Shown here: positions 8,708 through 17,715 of the stretch, one piece after another | Position numbering within the stretch: the stretch's first letter is position 1 | Layout: each line of letters starts with the position of its first letter | From: Alphaproteobacteria bacterium | GTDB lineage: Bacteria; Pseudomonadota; Alphaproteobacteria; UBA8366 | NCBI GenBank assembly: GCA_021774335.1 | Contig: JAJFJD010000012.1 | Location: 124,001 to 188,000, forward strand | Direction: 5' to 3' | DNA: 64,000 nucleotides | Notes under the pieces: model-generated | What the model saw: the letters and a program-made list of their open reading frames with translations, nothing else | Told to the model about the DNA's origin: nothing | Databases searched by the model: none | Made by a program: the position numbers and the translations under genes

Positions 8708-10525
8708 ATGAGCGACATCAAGGACCCCATCGCGTTTGAACTGTTCAAAAATGCGATCTTTTCCATCGCAGACGAGATGGCGGTGACGATCTGCCGGACC
8801 ACCTATTCCGGGATCCTGCGCGACAATATGGATTTCTCGACCTCGCTGTCGGACGGCGACGGGCAGGTGATCGCGCAGGGGCTGACCGTCGCGATGCATT
8901 TGGGGGCAATCCAGACGGCACTTGCTTCGGTCATCCGCACCTTCGAGGGCGATATCCACGACGGCGATATCTTTGCGATGAACGATCCGTTCGATGGCGG
9001 CATGCACCTGCCGGACATCTTCATCTTCAAGCCGATCTTCGTGGACGGGAAGCGGGTGGCTTTCGCGTCGACGACGGCGCATCAGGCGGATGTCGGCGGC
9101 CGGGTACCGGGATCGAATGCGGCGGATTCGACGGAAATTTACCAGGAAGGGCTGCGCATTCCGCCCTTGAAACTGATGGAACGGGGCGAACCGAACCGGA
9201 CGCTGTGGTCGATGATCGAAAAGAATGTCCGCATCCCGGTGCAGGTCTTCGGCGACATGCGGGCGCAGCTTGCCGCCTGCGAAATCGGCGCGCGGCAGCT
9301 TACCGAGTTGATCGGACAGCATGGCGCCGAGGCATCCGCCGTCTACATGCGCGAGGTGACGAATTACACCGAGCGGCTGACCCGGGCCGCGATTGCGGAA
9401 CTGCCGGACGGCGAGACCACGTTCGAGGACTGGATCGACGACGACGGGGTGGATCTCGGTCAACCCATCCGGCTGTTCGTCGCCGTCAAGAAGCGCGGCG
9501 ATGAAATTTCCTTCGACTGGGACGGGACCTCGCCGCAGGTGCGGGGCGCGATCAACGCCACGCTGTCGGTGACGCGTGCCGCGTGCTTCACCGCGCTGAA
9601 GACCGTATTGCCGGACGATGCGCCCAACAACGACGGCGTCTTCCGGCCGATTACGGTGACGGCGCCCGAGGGCACCATTGCCAATGTCGTCCACCCCGGA
9701 TCCTGCGCCGCGCGGGCGCTGACCGGCTTCCGCATGCTCGACTGCGCCTTCGGCGCGCTGGCGCGGTTGATCCCGGAACGATCGATGGCCGCTTCCGACG
9801 GCGGTAATGTTGGCATCTCCATCGGCGGCTATACCAAGGACCGCGAGCCGTTCATCTATGTCGACTTCTCCTGTGGCACCTGGGGGGGACGGCCCTTCGC
9901 CGATGGGCTTGAAGGGAACTCGAACCTGTTCGTCAACATGGCCTCACAGTCGGTCGAAGTGACCGAAAGCGAACATCCCATCCAGATCCCGCGCTATGAA
10001 CTGGCGCCGAACCGTGCGGGCGCCGGGAAGTTCCGCGGCGGCGTGCCGTTCTATCGCGACTATCGGATACTGGCCGACGACGCGATCCTGCAATGCCGGT
10101 CCGACCGCCAGGTGGTCCGGCCTTACGGCCTGTTCGGCGGTCAGGCGGGCAAGCCGGGCGAGAATTTCTTCGATCCGGACAGCAAATGCGAGAAGGTCGA
10201 TTCCAAGATCACCCGGGAGGTGAAGCGTGGTGATGTGTTCCGCTACGTGCTGCCCGGCGGCGGCGGCTGGGGCGACCCGCTGGAGCGCGACCCGCAAGCG
10301 GTCCTGCGCGATGTGCGGAACGAACTGGTCAGCGCGGCGCTCGCCGCCAAGGAATACGGCGTCGTCGTGGATACCGCGGCGTGGCAGGTCGACGAAGCCG
10401 GGACTGAAGCGCGCCGTGCTGAGATTCGGGGGCGGCGGCGAGGCGATCCGGGCGACGTGTCCTGGGACGACGACGGCTCGCCATCTCCCTTTCCAACTGT
10501 GGCCGAGGTGGAGACTGAGCGATGA
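8708..10525 (+). CDS. hyuB: Hydantoinase/oxoprolinase B subunit
   Basis: Partner subunit of an ATP-dependent amide/lactam hydrolase of the N-methylhydantoinase / 5-oxoprolinase / acetophenone carboxylase group. Family marks are KDPIAFELFKNAI at the N-terminus, NDPFDGGMHLPD near residue 95, and the C-terminal glycine-rich VLPGGGGWGDPLERDP. The open frame reaches 8618, overlapping the ammonia-lyase. The real start is ATG 8708 (MSDIKDP), with GAGG just upstream, giving 605 residues. The gene overlaps hyuA by four bases (ATGA). The family does not allow the exact substrate to be read from sequence. Confidence 0.9.
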   Translation: MSDIKDPIAFELFKNAIFSIADEMAVTICRTTYSGILRDNMDFSTSLSDGDGQVIAQGLTVAMHLGAIQTALASVIRTFEGDIHDGDIFAMNDPFDGGMHLPDIFIFKPIFVDGKRVAFASTTAHQADVGGRVPGSNAADSTEIYQEGLRIPPLKLMERGEPNRTLWSMIEKNVRIPVQVFGDMRAQLAACEIGARQLTELIGQHGAEASAVYMREVTNYTERLTRAAIAELPDGETTFEDWIDDDGVDLGQPIRLFVAVKKRGDEISFDWDGTSPQVRGAINATLSVTRAACFTALKTVLPDDAPNNDGVFRPITVTAPEGTIANVVHPGSCAARALTGFRMLDCAFGALARLIPERSMAASDGGNVGISIGGYTKDREPFIYVDFSCGTWGGRPFADGLEGNSNLFVNMASQSVEVTESEHPIQIPRYELAPNRAGAGKFRGGVPFYRDYRILADDAILQCRSDRQVVRPYGLFGGQAGKPGENFFDPDSKCEKVDSKITREVKRGDVFRYVLPGGGGWGDPLERDPQAVLRDVRNELVSAALAAKEYGVVVDTAAWQVDEAGTEARRAEIRGRRRGDPGDVSWDDDGSPSPFPTVAEVETER

Positions 10526-12612
10526 CAGGATTCCGCGTCGGCGTGGATATCGGCGGCACCTTCACCGATATTGTGCTGATCAACGCCGAAGGGCGGCTGG
10601 TGACGAAGAAGATTTCGTCCAGCGTCTCGAATTATGCGACGGCCATCGTCGACGGGCTCGCCGAGCTGTTCGACAGCGCCGGGATCGCGCCTGATGAAAT
10701 TCAGGAGGTGATGCACGGAACCACGGTTGCATCGAATGCGATCCTCGAACTCAAGGGTGCCAAGGTCGGGTTGATCGGCACCGACGGTTTTCGTGACATC
10801 CTCGAAATCCGCAATCTGCGGATGCCGCGGCTCTATGACCTGGAATGGGTGAAGCCGCCGCCGCTGGTCGAACGCTATCTGCGCGTGACCGTTACAGAGC
10901 GGATCGACGCCAAGGGCACTGTCGAACAGGAACTCACGCGCGAGGATGCCGAGGCGGCAGTGTCGAAGCTGGTCGACCAAGGCGTCGAGGCGATTGCCGT
11001 GTGTCTGCTCAACTCCTACGCCAACCCGGTGCATGAGCAACTCGTCGCCGAGGCCATCGCCAAGAAGGCGCCAGGGCTGCCGTCTTGCATCAGCTTCGAC
11101 ATCCTGCCGGAGATCAAGGAATACGAGCGGACGTCGACCACCGTGGTCAACGCCTACATCCTGCCAATCGTGTCCAAGTATCTTCAATCGCTGGAGGAGA
11201 ATTTCGCCGCCAAGGACATCACGGCACCGGTGCTGCTGATGCAGTCCAACGGCGGCCTCACGCCGGCAGCCGAGGCGGCGCTCAAGCCGGTCAATATCGT
11301 GGAATCCGGCCCGGCCGGCGGTGTCGTCGGCGCGCATGCGGTGGCGCAGCAGACCGGGCACAGCGACGTGGTGAGCTTCGACATGGGCGGCACCACGGCG
11401 AAGGCGTCCTTGATCGAGAACGGTGCCTATACCCGCTCGCAGGAATATTCGGTTGGCGGCGGCATCATGATGGGATCACGTCTGCTTACCGGCGCGGGCT
11501 ATCTGCTGAAGGTGCCGGCCATCGACCTCGCCGAGGTCGGGGCGGGTGGCGGTTCCATCGTTTGGATCGATGCCGGCGGCGCGTTGCGCATTGGTCCTGA
11601 AAGCGCGGGCGCGGAACCCGGCCCAGTCTGTTACGACCAGGGCGGCGACCGCCCGACCGTCACCGACGCGAATGTCATCCTCGGCTATTTGAACCCGGAG
11701 CATCTGTGCGGCGGTGAAGTACCGCTTAACGCGGACAAGGCCCGGGAAGCGTTCGAACGTGTCATCGCCGGGCCAATGGGTCTTGATCTCGCGCATGCGG
11801 CTTACGGTGCGCGGCAGATCGCGATCTCCAACATGATCCGGGCGATCCGGGCGGTGTCGAGCGAGCGCGGCCGCGATCCCCGGCAAGCGGTCATGCTGCC
11901 GTTCGGCGGCAATGGGGCACTGTTCGCGGCGGGAATGGCCGACGCGCTCGGCATGACGCGGATCGTCGTGCCGCCGCAAGCGGGGCTCTTTTCGGCCTTC
12001 GGGCTGCTCTACGCTGACGTGGAGCATCACTATTCCCGCACCGTCCGCACGCTGCTCCGCGAGGCGGACGCGGGACAACTCGCCGCCGTTTTCGACGAAC
12101 TTGAAACCCAGGCGCGCGCGCAACTGGCGGTCGACGGGTTGGACCTTGCCGAGACCACTTGTGAGCGCTCGGCCAACCTGCATTACAAGGGCCAAATCTA
12201 TGAGTTGAGCGTGCCGCTACCGGATGCACCGCTGGACACCGAGGCATTGCGGAAATTGGAGGTGGCGTTCGGCGACGAGCATGAACGGACCTACGGTCAC
12301 CGGGCGGGCAGCGACGAGCCGGTCGAACTGGTCAACGCACAGGTCGTCGGCAAGGGCGTACCGCCAGGCCGTCGCGCCCACGGCACCTATTCGGACGCGG
12401 CCCGCGACATCACGGTAGGTGCACCGCGTCAGGCTTATTTCGGACCGGAGATCGGATGGCTCGAGACGCCGGTCCGGACCCGGTCGGCACTCACGCAGGC
12501 GGTCGAGGGGCCCTGCATCATTGAGGAATACGACTCCACCTGTCTGGTACCGCCCGGTGCGACTGCGAGCCTGGACAGCTATGGGAATATCCTGATCACC
12601 TTGGGCGGCTAA
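10522..12612 (+). CDS. hyuA: Hydantoinase/oxoprolinase A subunit
   Basis: ATP-binding subunit that phosphorylates the amide oxygen of a cyclic amide so that it can be opened together with HyuB. It has 696 residues. The N-terminal [16 protein letters not shown] is the first nucleotide-binding loop of the hydantoinase A fold. A second loop, [15 protein letters not shown], lies near residue 290, and [13 protein letters not shown] and [11 protein letters not shown] follow. The start overlaps the hyuB stop. With a downstream DUF1445 protein, some of whose relatives are D-glutamate cyclases, a role in 5-oxoproline metabolism is possible but only inferred. Confidence 0.92.
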   Translation: MTGFRVGVDIGGTFTDIVLINAEGRLVTKKISSSVSNYATAIVDGLAELFDSAGIAPDEIQEVMHGTTVASNAILELKGAKVGLIGTDGFRDILEIRNLRMPRLYDLEWVKPPPLVERYLRVTVTERIDAKGTVEQELTREDAEAAVSKLVDQGVEAIAVCLLNSYANPVHEQLVAEAIAKKAPGLPSCISFDILPEIKEYERTSTTVVNAYILPIVSKYLQSLEENFAAKDITAPVLLMQSNGGLTPAAEAALKPVNIVESGPAGGVVGAHAVAQQTGHSDVVSFDMGGTTAKASLIENGAYTRSQEYSVGGGIMMGSRLLTGAGYLLKVPAIDLAEVGAGGGSIVWIDAGGALRIGPESAGAEPGPVCYDQGGDRPTVTDANVILGYLNPEHLCGGEVPLNADKAREAFERVIAGPMGLDLAHAAYGARQIAISNMIRAIRAVSSERGRDPRQAVMLPFGGNGALFAAGMADALGMTRIVVPPQAGLFSAFGLLYADVEHHYSRTVRTLLREADAGQLAAVFDELETQARAQLAVDGLDLAETTCERSANLHYKGQIYELSVPLPDAPLDTEALRKLEVAFGDEHERTYGHRAGSDEPVELVNAQVVGKGVPPGRRAHGTYSDAARDITVGAPRQAYFGPEIGWLETPVRTRSALTQAVEGPCIIEEYDSTCLVPPGATASLDSYGNILITLGG

Positions 12613-12640
12613 CATCGCCAAAGCAGACGAGGATCGAAAC

Positions 12641-13462
12641 ATGTTGGATCGAAATGCCGAACAGCCGGATTCACTGGACGCCATCCGCGAACGCGCCCGC
12701 GCCGTGCGCGCCGAGGCCCGAAGCGGTGGCTTCGACGGGCAGACCGCGGGCATTTCGCCCGGCAGCGTGCAAGGCAATGTGGCGATCCTGCCGGCCGACT
12801 GGGCGCATGAATTCCTCAACTTCTGCCGCCGCAATCCAAAACCCTGCCCGGTGCTGGCCGTGTCCGATCCCGGCGATCCGATGCTGGCCGAACTCGGCGA
12901 CCGGGTGGACATCCGCACCGATGTGCCGCGCTACCGCGTGTTCGAGAACGGTACGGAGATCGACGAGACGACCGACATTTCCGAATATTGGCGCGACGAT
13001 CTGGTGGCCTTCGTCATCGGTTGTTCGTTCTCCTTCGAGGAAGCGCTAGTGCAATCAGGCGTGCCGGTGCGCCATCTCGACCTCGACATCGAATGCCCGA
13101 TCTACAAGACGAACATTCCCTGCGCCTCCGCCGGACGATTCCACGGCCCGCTGGTGGTCAGCATGCGGCCGATGCTGCCGAAGGACGCGATCCGGGCAAT
13201 CCAAATCACGTCGCGCTTTCCCAACGTGCACGGATCACCGGTGCATTTCGGCGCGCCGGAGGATATCGGGATCAAGGACATAAACACGGTGGACTACGGC
13301 GGGCCGGTGCCAATTCACAAAGGCGAGGTGCCGGTGTTTTGGGGATGCGGGGTGACGCCGCAGGCGGTCGTCGAAGCGGCCAAGCCGCCCTTCATGATTA
13401 CGCATAAGCCGAACCACTTGCTGGTGACCGACTTGGTCAACGCGGAACTGGCAATGCTGTAA
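12641..13462 (+). CDS. DUF1445 / YcsI-type putative hydro-lyase
   Basis: A 273-residue cytoplasmic protein of the DUF1445 family, usually annotated putative hydro-lyase; animal relatives have D-glutamate cyclase activity. Supporting segments are GYVQGN-like [19 protein letters not shown] near residue 43, [15 protein letters not shown] near 125, NIPC, the RPM segment with VSMRPM, and the C-terminal [21 protein letters not shown] with THKPNHLL, which is strongly conserved. It follows hyuA by 28 bases with GAGG ahead of the ATG. If it is a cyclase, it could make 5-oxoproline for HyuAB or work in reverse order. Confidence 0.85.
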   Translation: MLDRNAEQPDSLDAIRERARAVRAEARSGGFDGQTAGISPGSVQGNVAILPADWAHEFLNFCRRNPKPCPVLAVSDPGDPMLAELGDRVDIRTDVPRYRVFENGTEIDETTDISEYWRDDLVAFVIGCSFSFEEALVQSGVPVRHLDLDIECPIYKTNIPCASAGRFHGPLVVSMRPMLPKDAIRAIQITSRFPNVHGSPVHFGAPEDIGIKDINTVDYGGPVPIHKGEVPVFWGCGVTPQAVVEAAKPPFMITHKPNHLLVTDLVNAELAML

Positions 13463-13477
13463 AGCGGTTGCGGGTGT

Positions 13478-14503
13478 CTAGTGCGCGCGCTCGATGGCAA
13501 AGTCGATGGCTTCGGCCATCGCATTCTTGACCTCGGAGTCCGGGAAGATACCCAGCGCGTCGCGCGCGATGGCGCCGTAGTGGCGGGCGCGGGCGACTGT
13601 GTCGCGCAGCGCGCCGCGTTTTTCCATTAACTCGACCGCGTAGTCGAAGTCGCTGTCTTCCTGCTCCAGGTTTTCCAGCGTGCGGCGCCAGAAGTCGCGC
13701 TCGGCGTCGTTGCCGCGCCGCCAGGCCAGGACGACCGGCAGGCTGATCTTGCCTTCGCGGAAATCGTCGCCGACCGTCTTGCCGAGCTTTGCCTGGGATG
13801 CCGAGTAGTCGAGCACGTCGTCGATCAACTGGAAGGCGATGCCGAGATTCATGCCGTAGCTTTCGAGCGCCTCTTCCTCGACCTTCGGACGGTCGGCGAT
13901 GACCGCGCCGATGCGCGCCGCCGCGGCGAACAGGGTGGCGGTCTTGGCACGGATGACCTCGAGATACGCTTCCTCGCTGGTCGATGTGTCGTTGGTCGTC
14001 ATCAACTGCAGCACCTCGCCTTCGGCGATGACCGAGGAGGCGCGCGACAAGATGGCGAGCACTTCGAGCGACCCGTCCGCGACCATTAATTCGAAGGCGC
14101 GGGAGAACAGGAAATCGCCGACCAGAACCGAAGATTGGTTGCCCCACAGCGCGTTCGCACTGTCACGGCCGCGCCGCAGCATGGATTCGTCTACCACGTC
14201 GTCGTGCAGCAGGGTCGCGGTATGAATGAACTCGACGCAGGCTGCCAAAGCGACCTGACGGTCGCCGGTAAAGCCGCAGAGTTGCGACGCCGCCAATGTC
14301 AGCACCGGCCGCAACCGTTTGCCGCCTGCCGCCACGAGATGGCCGGCAAGCTGCGGAATCAGGGCCACTGGACTCTGCATGTTGTCCACGATGACCTGAT
14401 TGACTTTCTTCAGGTCTTCGCCGACAAGAGAATGAATTGAATCCAGGCTTGGCTTTTGTTCTTGCCGGGTTGATTCCAGGCTTAGGACGGTTCCCACGGT
14501 CAT
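13478..14503 (-). CDS. Polyprenyl diphosphate synthase (octaprenyl/decaprenyl type)
   Basis: Trans-prenyltransferase that lengthens farnesyl diphosphate with isopentenyl diphosphate to make the ubiquinone side chain. Both aspartate-rich motifs are visible: LLHDDVVDE (first) and LIDDVLDYSA (second), with GGKRLRP and FRxGKISLPVVLA-like FREGKISLPVVLA. I place the start at ATG 14501-14503 (MTVGTVLSL), with GGGAG four bases upstream, rather than the longer frame to 14545; this gives 341 residues. It is IspB-like; chain length cannot be fixed by eye. It is divergent from a methyltransferase gene, the order often seen in alphaproteobacteria. Confidence 0.92.
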   Translation of the reverse strand: MTVGTVLSLESTRQEQKPSLDSIHSLVGEDLKKVNQVIVDNMQSPVALIPQLAGHLVAAGGKRLRPVLTLAASQLCGFTGDRQVALAACVEFIHTATLLHDDVVDESMLRRGRDSANALWGNQSSVLVGDFLFSRAFELMVADGSLEVLAILSRASSVIAEGEVLQLMTTNDTSTSEEAYLEVIRAKTATLFAAAARIGAVIADRPKVEEEALESYGMNLGIAFQLIDDVLDYSASQAKLGKTVGDDFREGKISLPVVLAWRRGNDAERDFWRRTLENLEQEDSDFDYAVELMEKRGALRDTVARARHYGAIARDALGIFPDSEVKNAMAEAIDFAIERAH

Positions 14504-14604
14504 ATACTCCCACCCTTGGAGACTCGAAGGGGTAGCAGGGAGCATAGTGCAACGCTCCTAAGCGTCAAGTCGCCGCCAGAGGGACAAAAAACCGCAGGGG
14601 TCGT

Positions 14605-15564
14605 ATGCGCGAACTGTTAAGAACCACCAATTTGGTGCGGTTGTCCTGGGTTCAGGCGCTTTTAGCGGAAAGCAATATTCACGCTGTCGTTCTGGACAGC
14701 CATATGAGCGTGTTGGAAGGCTCTGCGAATGCCATTCCACGCCGGATTGCCGTGTCGGACGATGACTATCCGGCTGCGGTTCGAGTGTTGGAAGAGTCCG
14801 GCGAACTCGGCAGCGAGCGGCCCGAGCGCGCGACCGATGGACTCTTGGGCGGGCGGATTACGCTGTTGCAGCCGGAAAACGGATACCGGGCCGCTGTGGA
14901 TCCGGTCCTGCTGGCGGCGGCCGTCCCGGCAATGGCGACCAATGTCCTAGACGTCGGGTGCGGCACCGGCGCGGCGGCGTTGTGTTACGCCGAACGGGCC
15001 GTCGATGCCCAAGTCGTGGGTTTGGAACTGCAGCCGGAAATGGCGCATCTGGCGATCGAAAATGCGCGCCTTAACGGCATGGAGGATCGGGTCTCGATCC
15101 ATATCGGGAGCCTTTTGAATTCACCGCCGGTGCTCGAAGCCGGCAGTTTCGACGAGGTGATGGCGAATCCACCCTACCTGCCGGTCGACCGCGCCGATTT
15201 GCGGACGCCGCCGGCGGATGTCACGGCCACGGTGGAAGGCGATGCCGCCTTGAAGGACTGGATCGCCTTCTGTTTGGAGATGGCGGCACTGCGGGGATTT
15301 GTGACCATGATCCATCGCGCCGACCGGTTGGATGAAATATTGGCTCTGTTACAAGGGTCTGCGGGCGACATCGACGTCTTCCCGATCTGGCCGGGGGCGG
15401 GTGCGGATGGTTTCCCTCGGGACGCGCGTCGGGTCATCGTGCGGGCGCGGAAGGGTGCTAACGGGCCGATGCGCCTCGCCGCGGGAATGGTCTTGCACGA
15501 CGGCGAAGAGTACAGCGACGCTGCGGATGCGATCCTGCGATTGGGGCAACCGCTGGCAATTTAG
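14605..15564 (+). CDS. DUF2007-methyltransferase fusion (TrmN6-like)
   Basis: A 319-residue protein with two parts. Residues 1-70 (MRELLRTTNLVRLSWVQALL, then IPRRIAVSDDDYPAAVRVL) match DUF2007. From about residue 80 a class I SAM-dependent methyltransferase begins. It has the LLGGRITLLQPENGYRAAVD segment, the SAM loop VLDVGCGTGA at 114-123, and NPPY at 188-191, the signature of N6-adenine or N5-glutamine methylation. The GGRITLLQP start resembles tRNA1(Val) A37 N6-methyltransferases. In related genomes the two parts are usually neighbouring separate genes, so this single frame looks like a fusion. No in-frame stop or frameshift is seen between them. Confidence 0.85.
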   Translation: MRELLRTTNLVRLSWVQALLAESNIHAVVLDSHMSVLEGSANAIPRRIAVSDDDYPAAVRVLEESGELGSERPERATDGLLGGRITLLQPENGYRAAVDPVLLAAAVPAMATNVLDVGCGTGAAALCYAERAVDAQVVGLELQPEMAHLAIENARLNGMEDRVSIHIGSLLNSPPVLEAGSFDEVMANPPYLPVDRADLRTPPADVTATVEGDAALKDWIAFCLEMAALRGFVTMIHRADRLDEILALLQGSAGDIDVFPIWPGAGADGFPRDARRVIVRARKGANGPMRLAAGMVLHDGEEYSDAADAILRLGQPLAI

Positions 15565-15611
15565 GCCGACCCCCTTGGCAAACCCGGTTGGCGACCGCAC
15601 ATTAAGCCGCA

Positions 15612-16487
15612 ATGACAGATAGCAAAAAAAATGCCTGGCTGACGCGCGTGCCTATTATTGGGCAGCGGTTGGCCGATCGCATGGAACACACGCCGACCGT
15701 CGCCGTGCTGCGGCTGTCCGGCGTTATCGGGCAAATGGGATCGATGCGGCGTGGCGGGCTCGTATTGTCCGAACTCGCTGAACCCATTGAGAAGGCCTTC
15801 AAGCTACCGCGGCTCAAGGCGGTGGCGCTTGCGATCAACTCGCCGGGCGGCTCGCCGGTGCAATCGTCGCTGATCGCAGGCCGTATCCGGGCCTTGGCGG
15901 AAGAGCACGAGGTGCCAGTCTATGCCTTCTGCGAGGATGTTGCGGCTTCCGGCGGTTACTGGTTAGCCTGCGCTGCTGATGAAATCTACGCGGATGGCGC
16001 GTCGATCGTGGGTTCGATCGGCGTGATTTCCGCTGGGTTCGGCTTTACTGGGTTGATCGAGAAGATCGGTGTCGAGCGGCGGGTCTATTCGGCCGGCGAC
16101 CGGAAGGCGCAGCTCGATCCATTCCAACCGGAAGATCCCAAGGACATCCGCCACCTGAAAGGCCTGCAAAAGGATCTGCACGAGCAATTCACCGGTTATG
16201 TGAAGGAACGCCGGGGCGAAAAGCTGACCGGCGCGGAGAAAACCCTATTTTCCGGCGATTTCTGGAGCGGCCGCGCGGGTGTCGATATGGGCCTCGTCGA
16301 CGGAGTCGCCGATCTGCGTGGGAAAATGCGCGAGGTTTACGGCGAGAAAGTCCGGCTGCGGTTGGTCACGCAGCCGCGCAGTTGGTTGCAGCGTAAGTTC
16401 AGCATGGAGAATCGCGCGGACCGGTGGGCCCGTGACCTGGTTGGCGTTGTAGAGGAGCGCGCGCTCTGGAATCGCTATGGTCTTTAG
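15612..16487 (+). CDS. S49 family serine peptidase (SppA/SohB-like)
   Basis: Signal-peptide-peptidase-like Ser-Lys protease, 291 residues, single-domain. The nucleophile is predicted as S113 in EDVAASGGYWLAC and the general-base lysine as K165 in GDRKAQLDPF; INSPGGSP near residue 77 and GSIGVISAGFGF near 135 complete the fold. There is no signal peptide or membrane span, unlike E. coli SppA, so it is probably cytoplasmic or peripherally attached. It is followed by a zinc-ribbon microprotein and glyQ, an order I recall as common in alphaproteobacteria. Physiological substrate unknown. Confidence 0.9.
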   Translation: MTDSKKNAWLTRVPIIGQRLADRMEHTPTVAVLRLSGVIGQMGSMRRGGLVLSELAEPIEKAFKLPRLKAVALAINSPGGSPVQSSLIAGRIRALAEEHEVPVYAFCEDVAASGGYWLACAADEIYADGASIVGSIGVISAGFGFTGLIEKIGVERRVYSAGDRKAQLDPFQPEDPKDIRHLKGLQKDLHEQFTGYVKERRGEKLTGAEKTLFSGDFWSGRAGVDMGLVDGVADLRGKMREVYGEKVRLRLVTQPRSWLQRKFSMENRADRWARDLVGVVEERALWNRYGL

Positions 16488-16540
16488 GGCGGTTCGGCTT
16501 GGCGCTGGGTTCCCGCGCCAAATGCCGTTAGAATAGCGAT

Positions 16541-16771
16541 ATGTTCGGATTCGGCATTGGAAAGCTCATAGTGCTCGCGGCAATCGTCGCGGCGGTGTGG
16601 TACGGCTACAAATTCGTCAATCGGCTGGACCAGAAACGCAAGCGCGAGGCGGCGGAGAGCAAGTCACAAAATACTGAAACCATTGATAAAATGGTAAAGT
16701 GTTCGTCCTGTGGCACCTACGCCGTCGATACGGGCGCAGCCCAATGCGGGGATTGCGGCCGTCCGTATTGA
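16541..16771 (+). CDS. Membrane-anchored zinc-ribbon microprotein
   Basis: A 76-residue protein with an N-terminal membrane segment (about residues 5-25), a charged linker rich in K, R and E, and a C-terminal ribbon with two Cys pairs, CSSCGTY and CGDCGRPY, spaced 17 residues apart. This is a treble-clef/zinc-ribbon layout with the ribbon probably facing the cytoplasm. The gene lies between the S49 peptidase and glyQ. I recall small proteins of this kind in the same spot in other alphaproteobacteria but no assigned function. It overlaps only shadow frames. Confidence 0.8.
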   Translation: MFGFGIGKLIVLAAIVAAVWYGYKFVNRLDQKRKREAAESKSQNTETIDKMVKCSSCGTYAVDTGAAQCGDCGRPY

Positions 16772-16836
16772 CCCGCCCCCGACCGCTGAGTATGTTGCGC
16801 CGCAACAATCCGGGCGGTTCGACAACAGGCCGGGCA

Positions 16837-17715
16837 ATGGCCTCCGAAAATAACTTTCAGACACTGATACTCACCCTGCAGCAGTTCTGGGCTGCGCGGG
16901 GCTGTGTGATTCTGCAGCCATACGACATGGAAGTGGGCGCGGGCACCTTCCATTGGGCCACCACGCTGCGCTCACTCGGGCCGGAAACGTGGAAGACCGC
17001 CTACGTGCAGCCGTCCCGCCGGCCGACCGACGGCCGTTATGGGGAAAACCCGAACCGGCTGCAGCATTACTACCAGTTTCAAGTGATCCTCAAGCCGTCA
17101 CCGGCTGACAGCCAGGAACTCTATCTGGACAGTCTGCGCGCGCTCGGCATCGATCCGATGGCGCATGACATCCGCTTCGTCGAAGACGATTGGGAGAGCC
17201 CGACGCTGGGGGCATGGGGGCTCGGCTGGGAGGTCTGGTGCGACGGCATGGAAGTCAGCCAATTCACTTATTTCCAACAGGTGGGCGGATTCGATTGCAA
17301 TCCCGTCTGTACCGAACTCACCTATGGTCTCGAACGGCTCGCCATGTATGTGCAGGGCGTCGAGAATGTTTACGACCTGGATTGGGACGGTGTTCCGGCG
17401 GAACAGGGTGGCAAGACCTACGGCGATGTGTATCTCGAAGCGGAGCGGCAGTACTCGGCCTATAACTTCGAGCACGCCGACACCGAGATCCTGTTCCGGC
17501 ATTTCAAGGACGCGGAATCTGAATGCCAGTCACTGATCGAGGCGAGTGTGCCGCTGCCGGCGTATGACCACTGTCTCAAGGCCAGCCATCTGTTCAATCT
17601 GCTTGACGCGCGCGGCGTCATCAGCGTGACCGAGCGGCAGTCTTACATCCTGCGTGTCCGGGACTTGGCCAAGGCCTGCTGCGAAGGCTGGCTGCGCAGC
17701 CAGGGGCATTTGTAA
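16837..17715 (+). CDS. glyQ: Glycyl-tRNA synthetase alpha subunit
   Basis: Catalytic subunit of the heterotetrameric bacterial glycyl-tRNA synthetase, charging tRNA-Gly in the cytoplasm. The sequence is highly characteristic: [58 protein letters not shown], and [21 protein letters not shown] [14 protein letters not shown]. The open frame extends back to 16699, but conserved sequence begins at ATG 16837 (MASENNF), giving 292 residues as expected. The stop TAA shares its last base with the glyS start (TAATG), so the two subunits are translationally coupled. Confidence 0.98.
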   Translation: MASENNFQTLILTLQQFWAARGCVILQPYDMEVGAGTFHWATTLRSLGPETWKTAYVQPSRRPTDGRYGENPNRLQHYYQFQVILKPSPADSQELYLDSLRALGIDPMAHDIRFVEDDWESPTLGAWGLGWEVWCDGMEVSQFTYFQQVGGFDCNPVCTELTYGLERLAMYVQGVENVYDLDWDGVPAEQGGKTYGDVYLEAERQYSAYNFEHADTEILFRHFKDAESECQSLIEASVPLPAYDHCLKASHLFNLLDARGVISVTERQSYILRVRDLAKACCEGWLRSQGHL

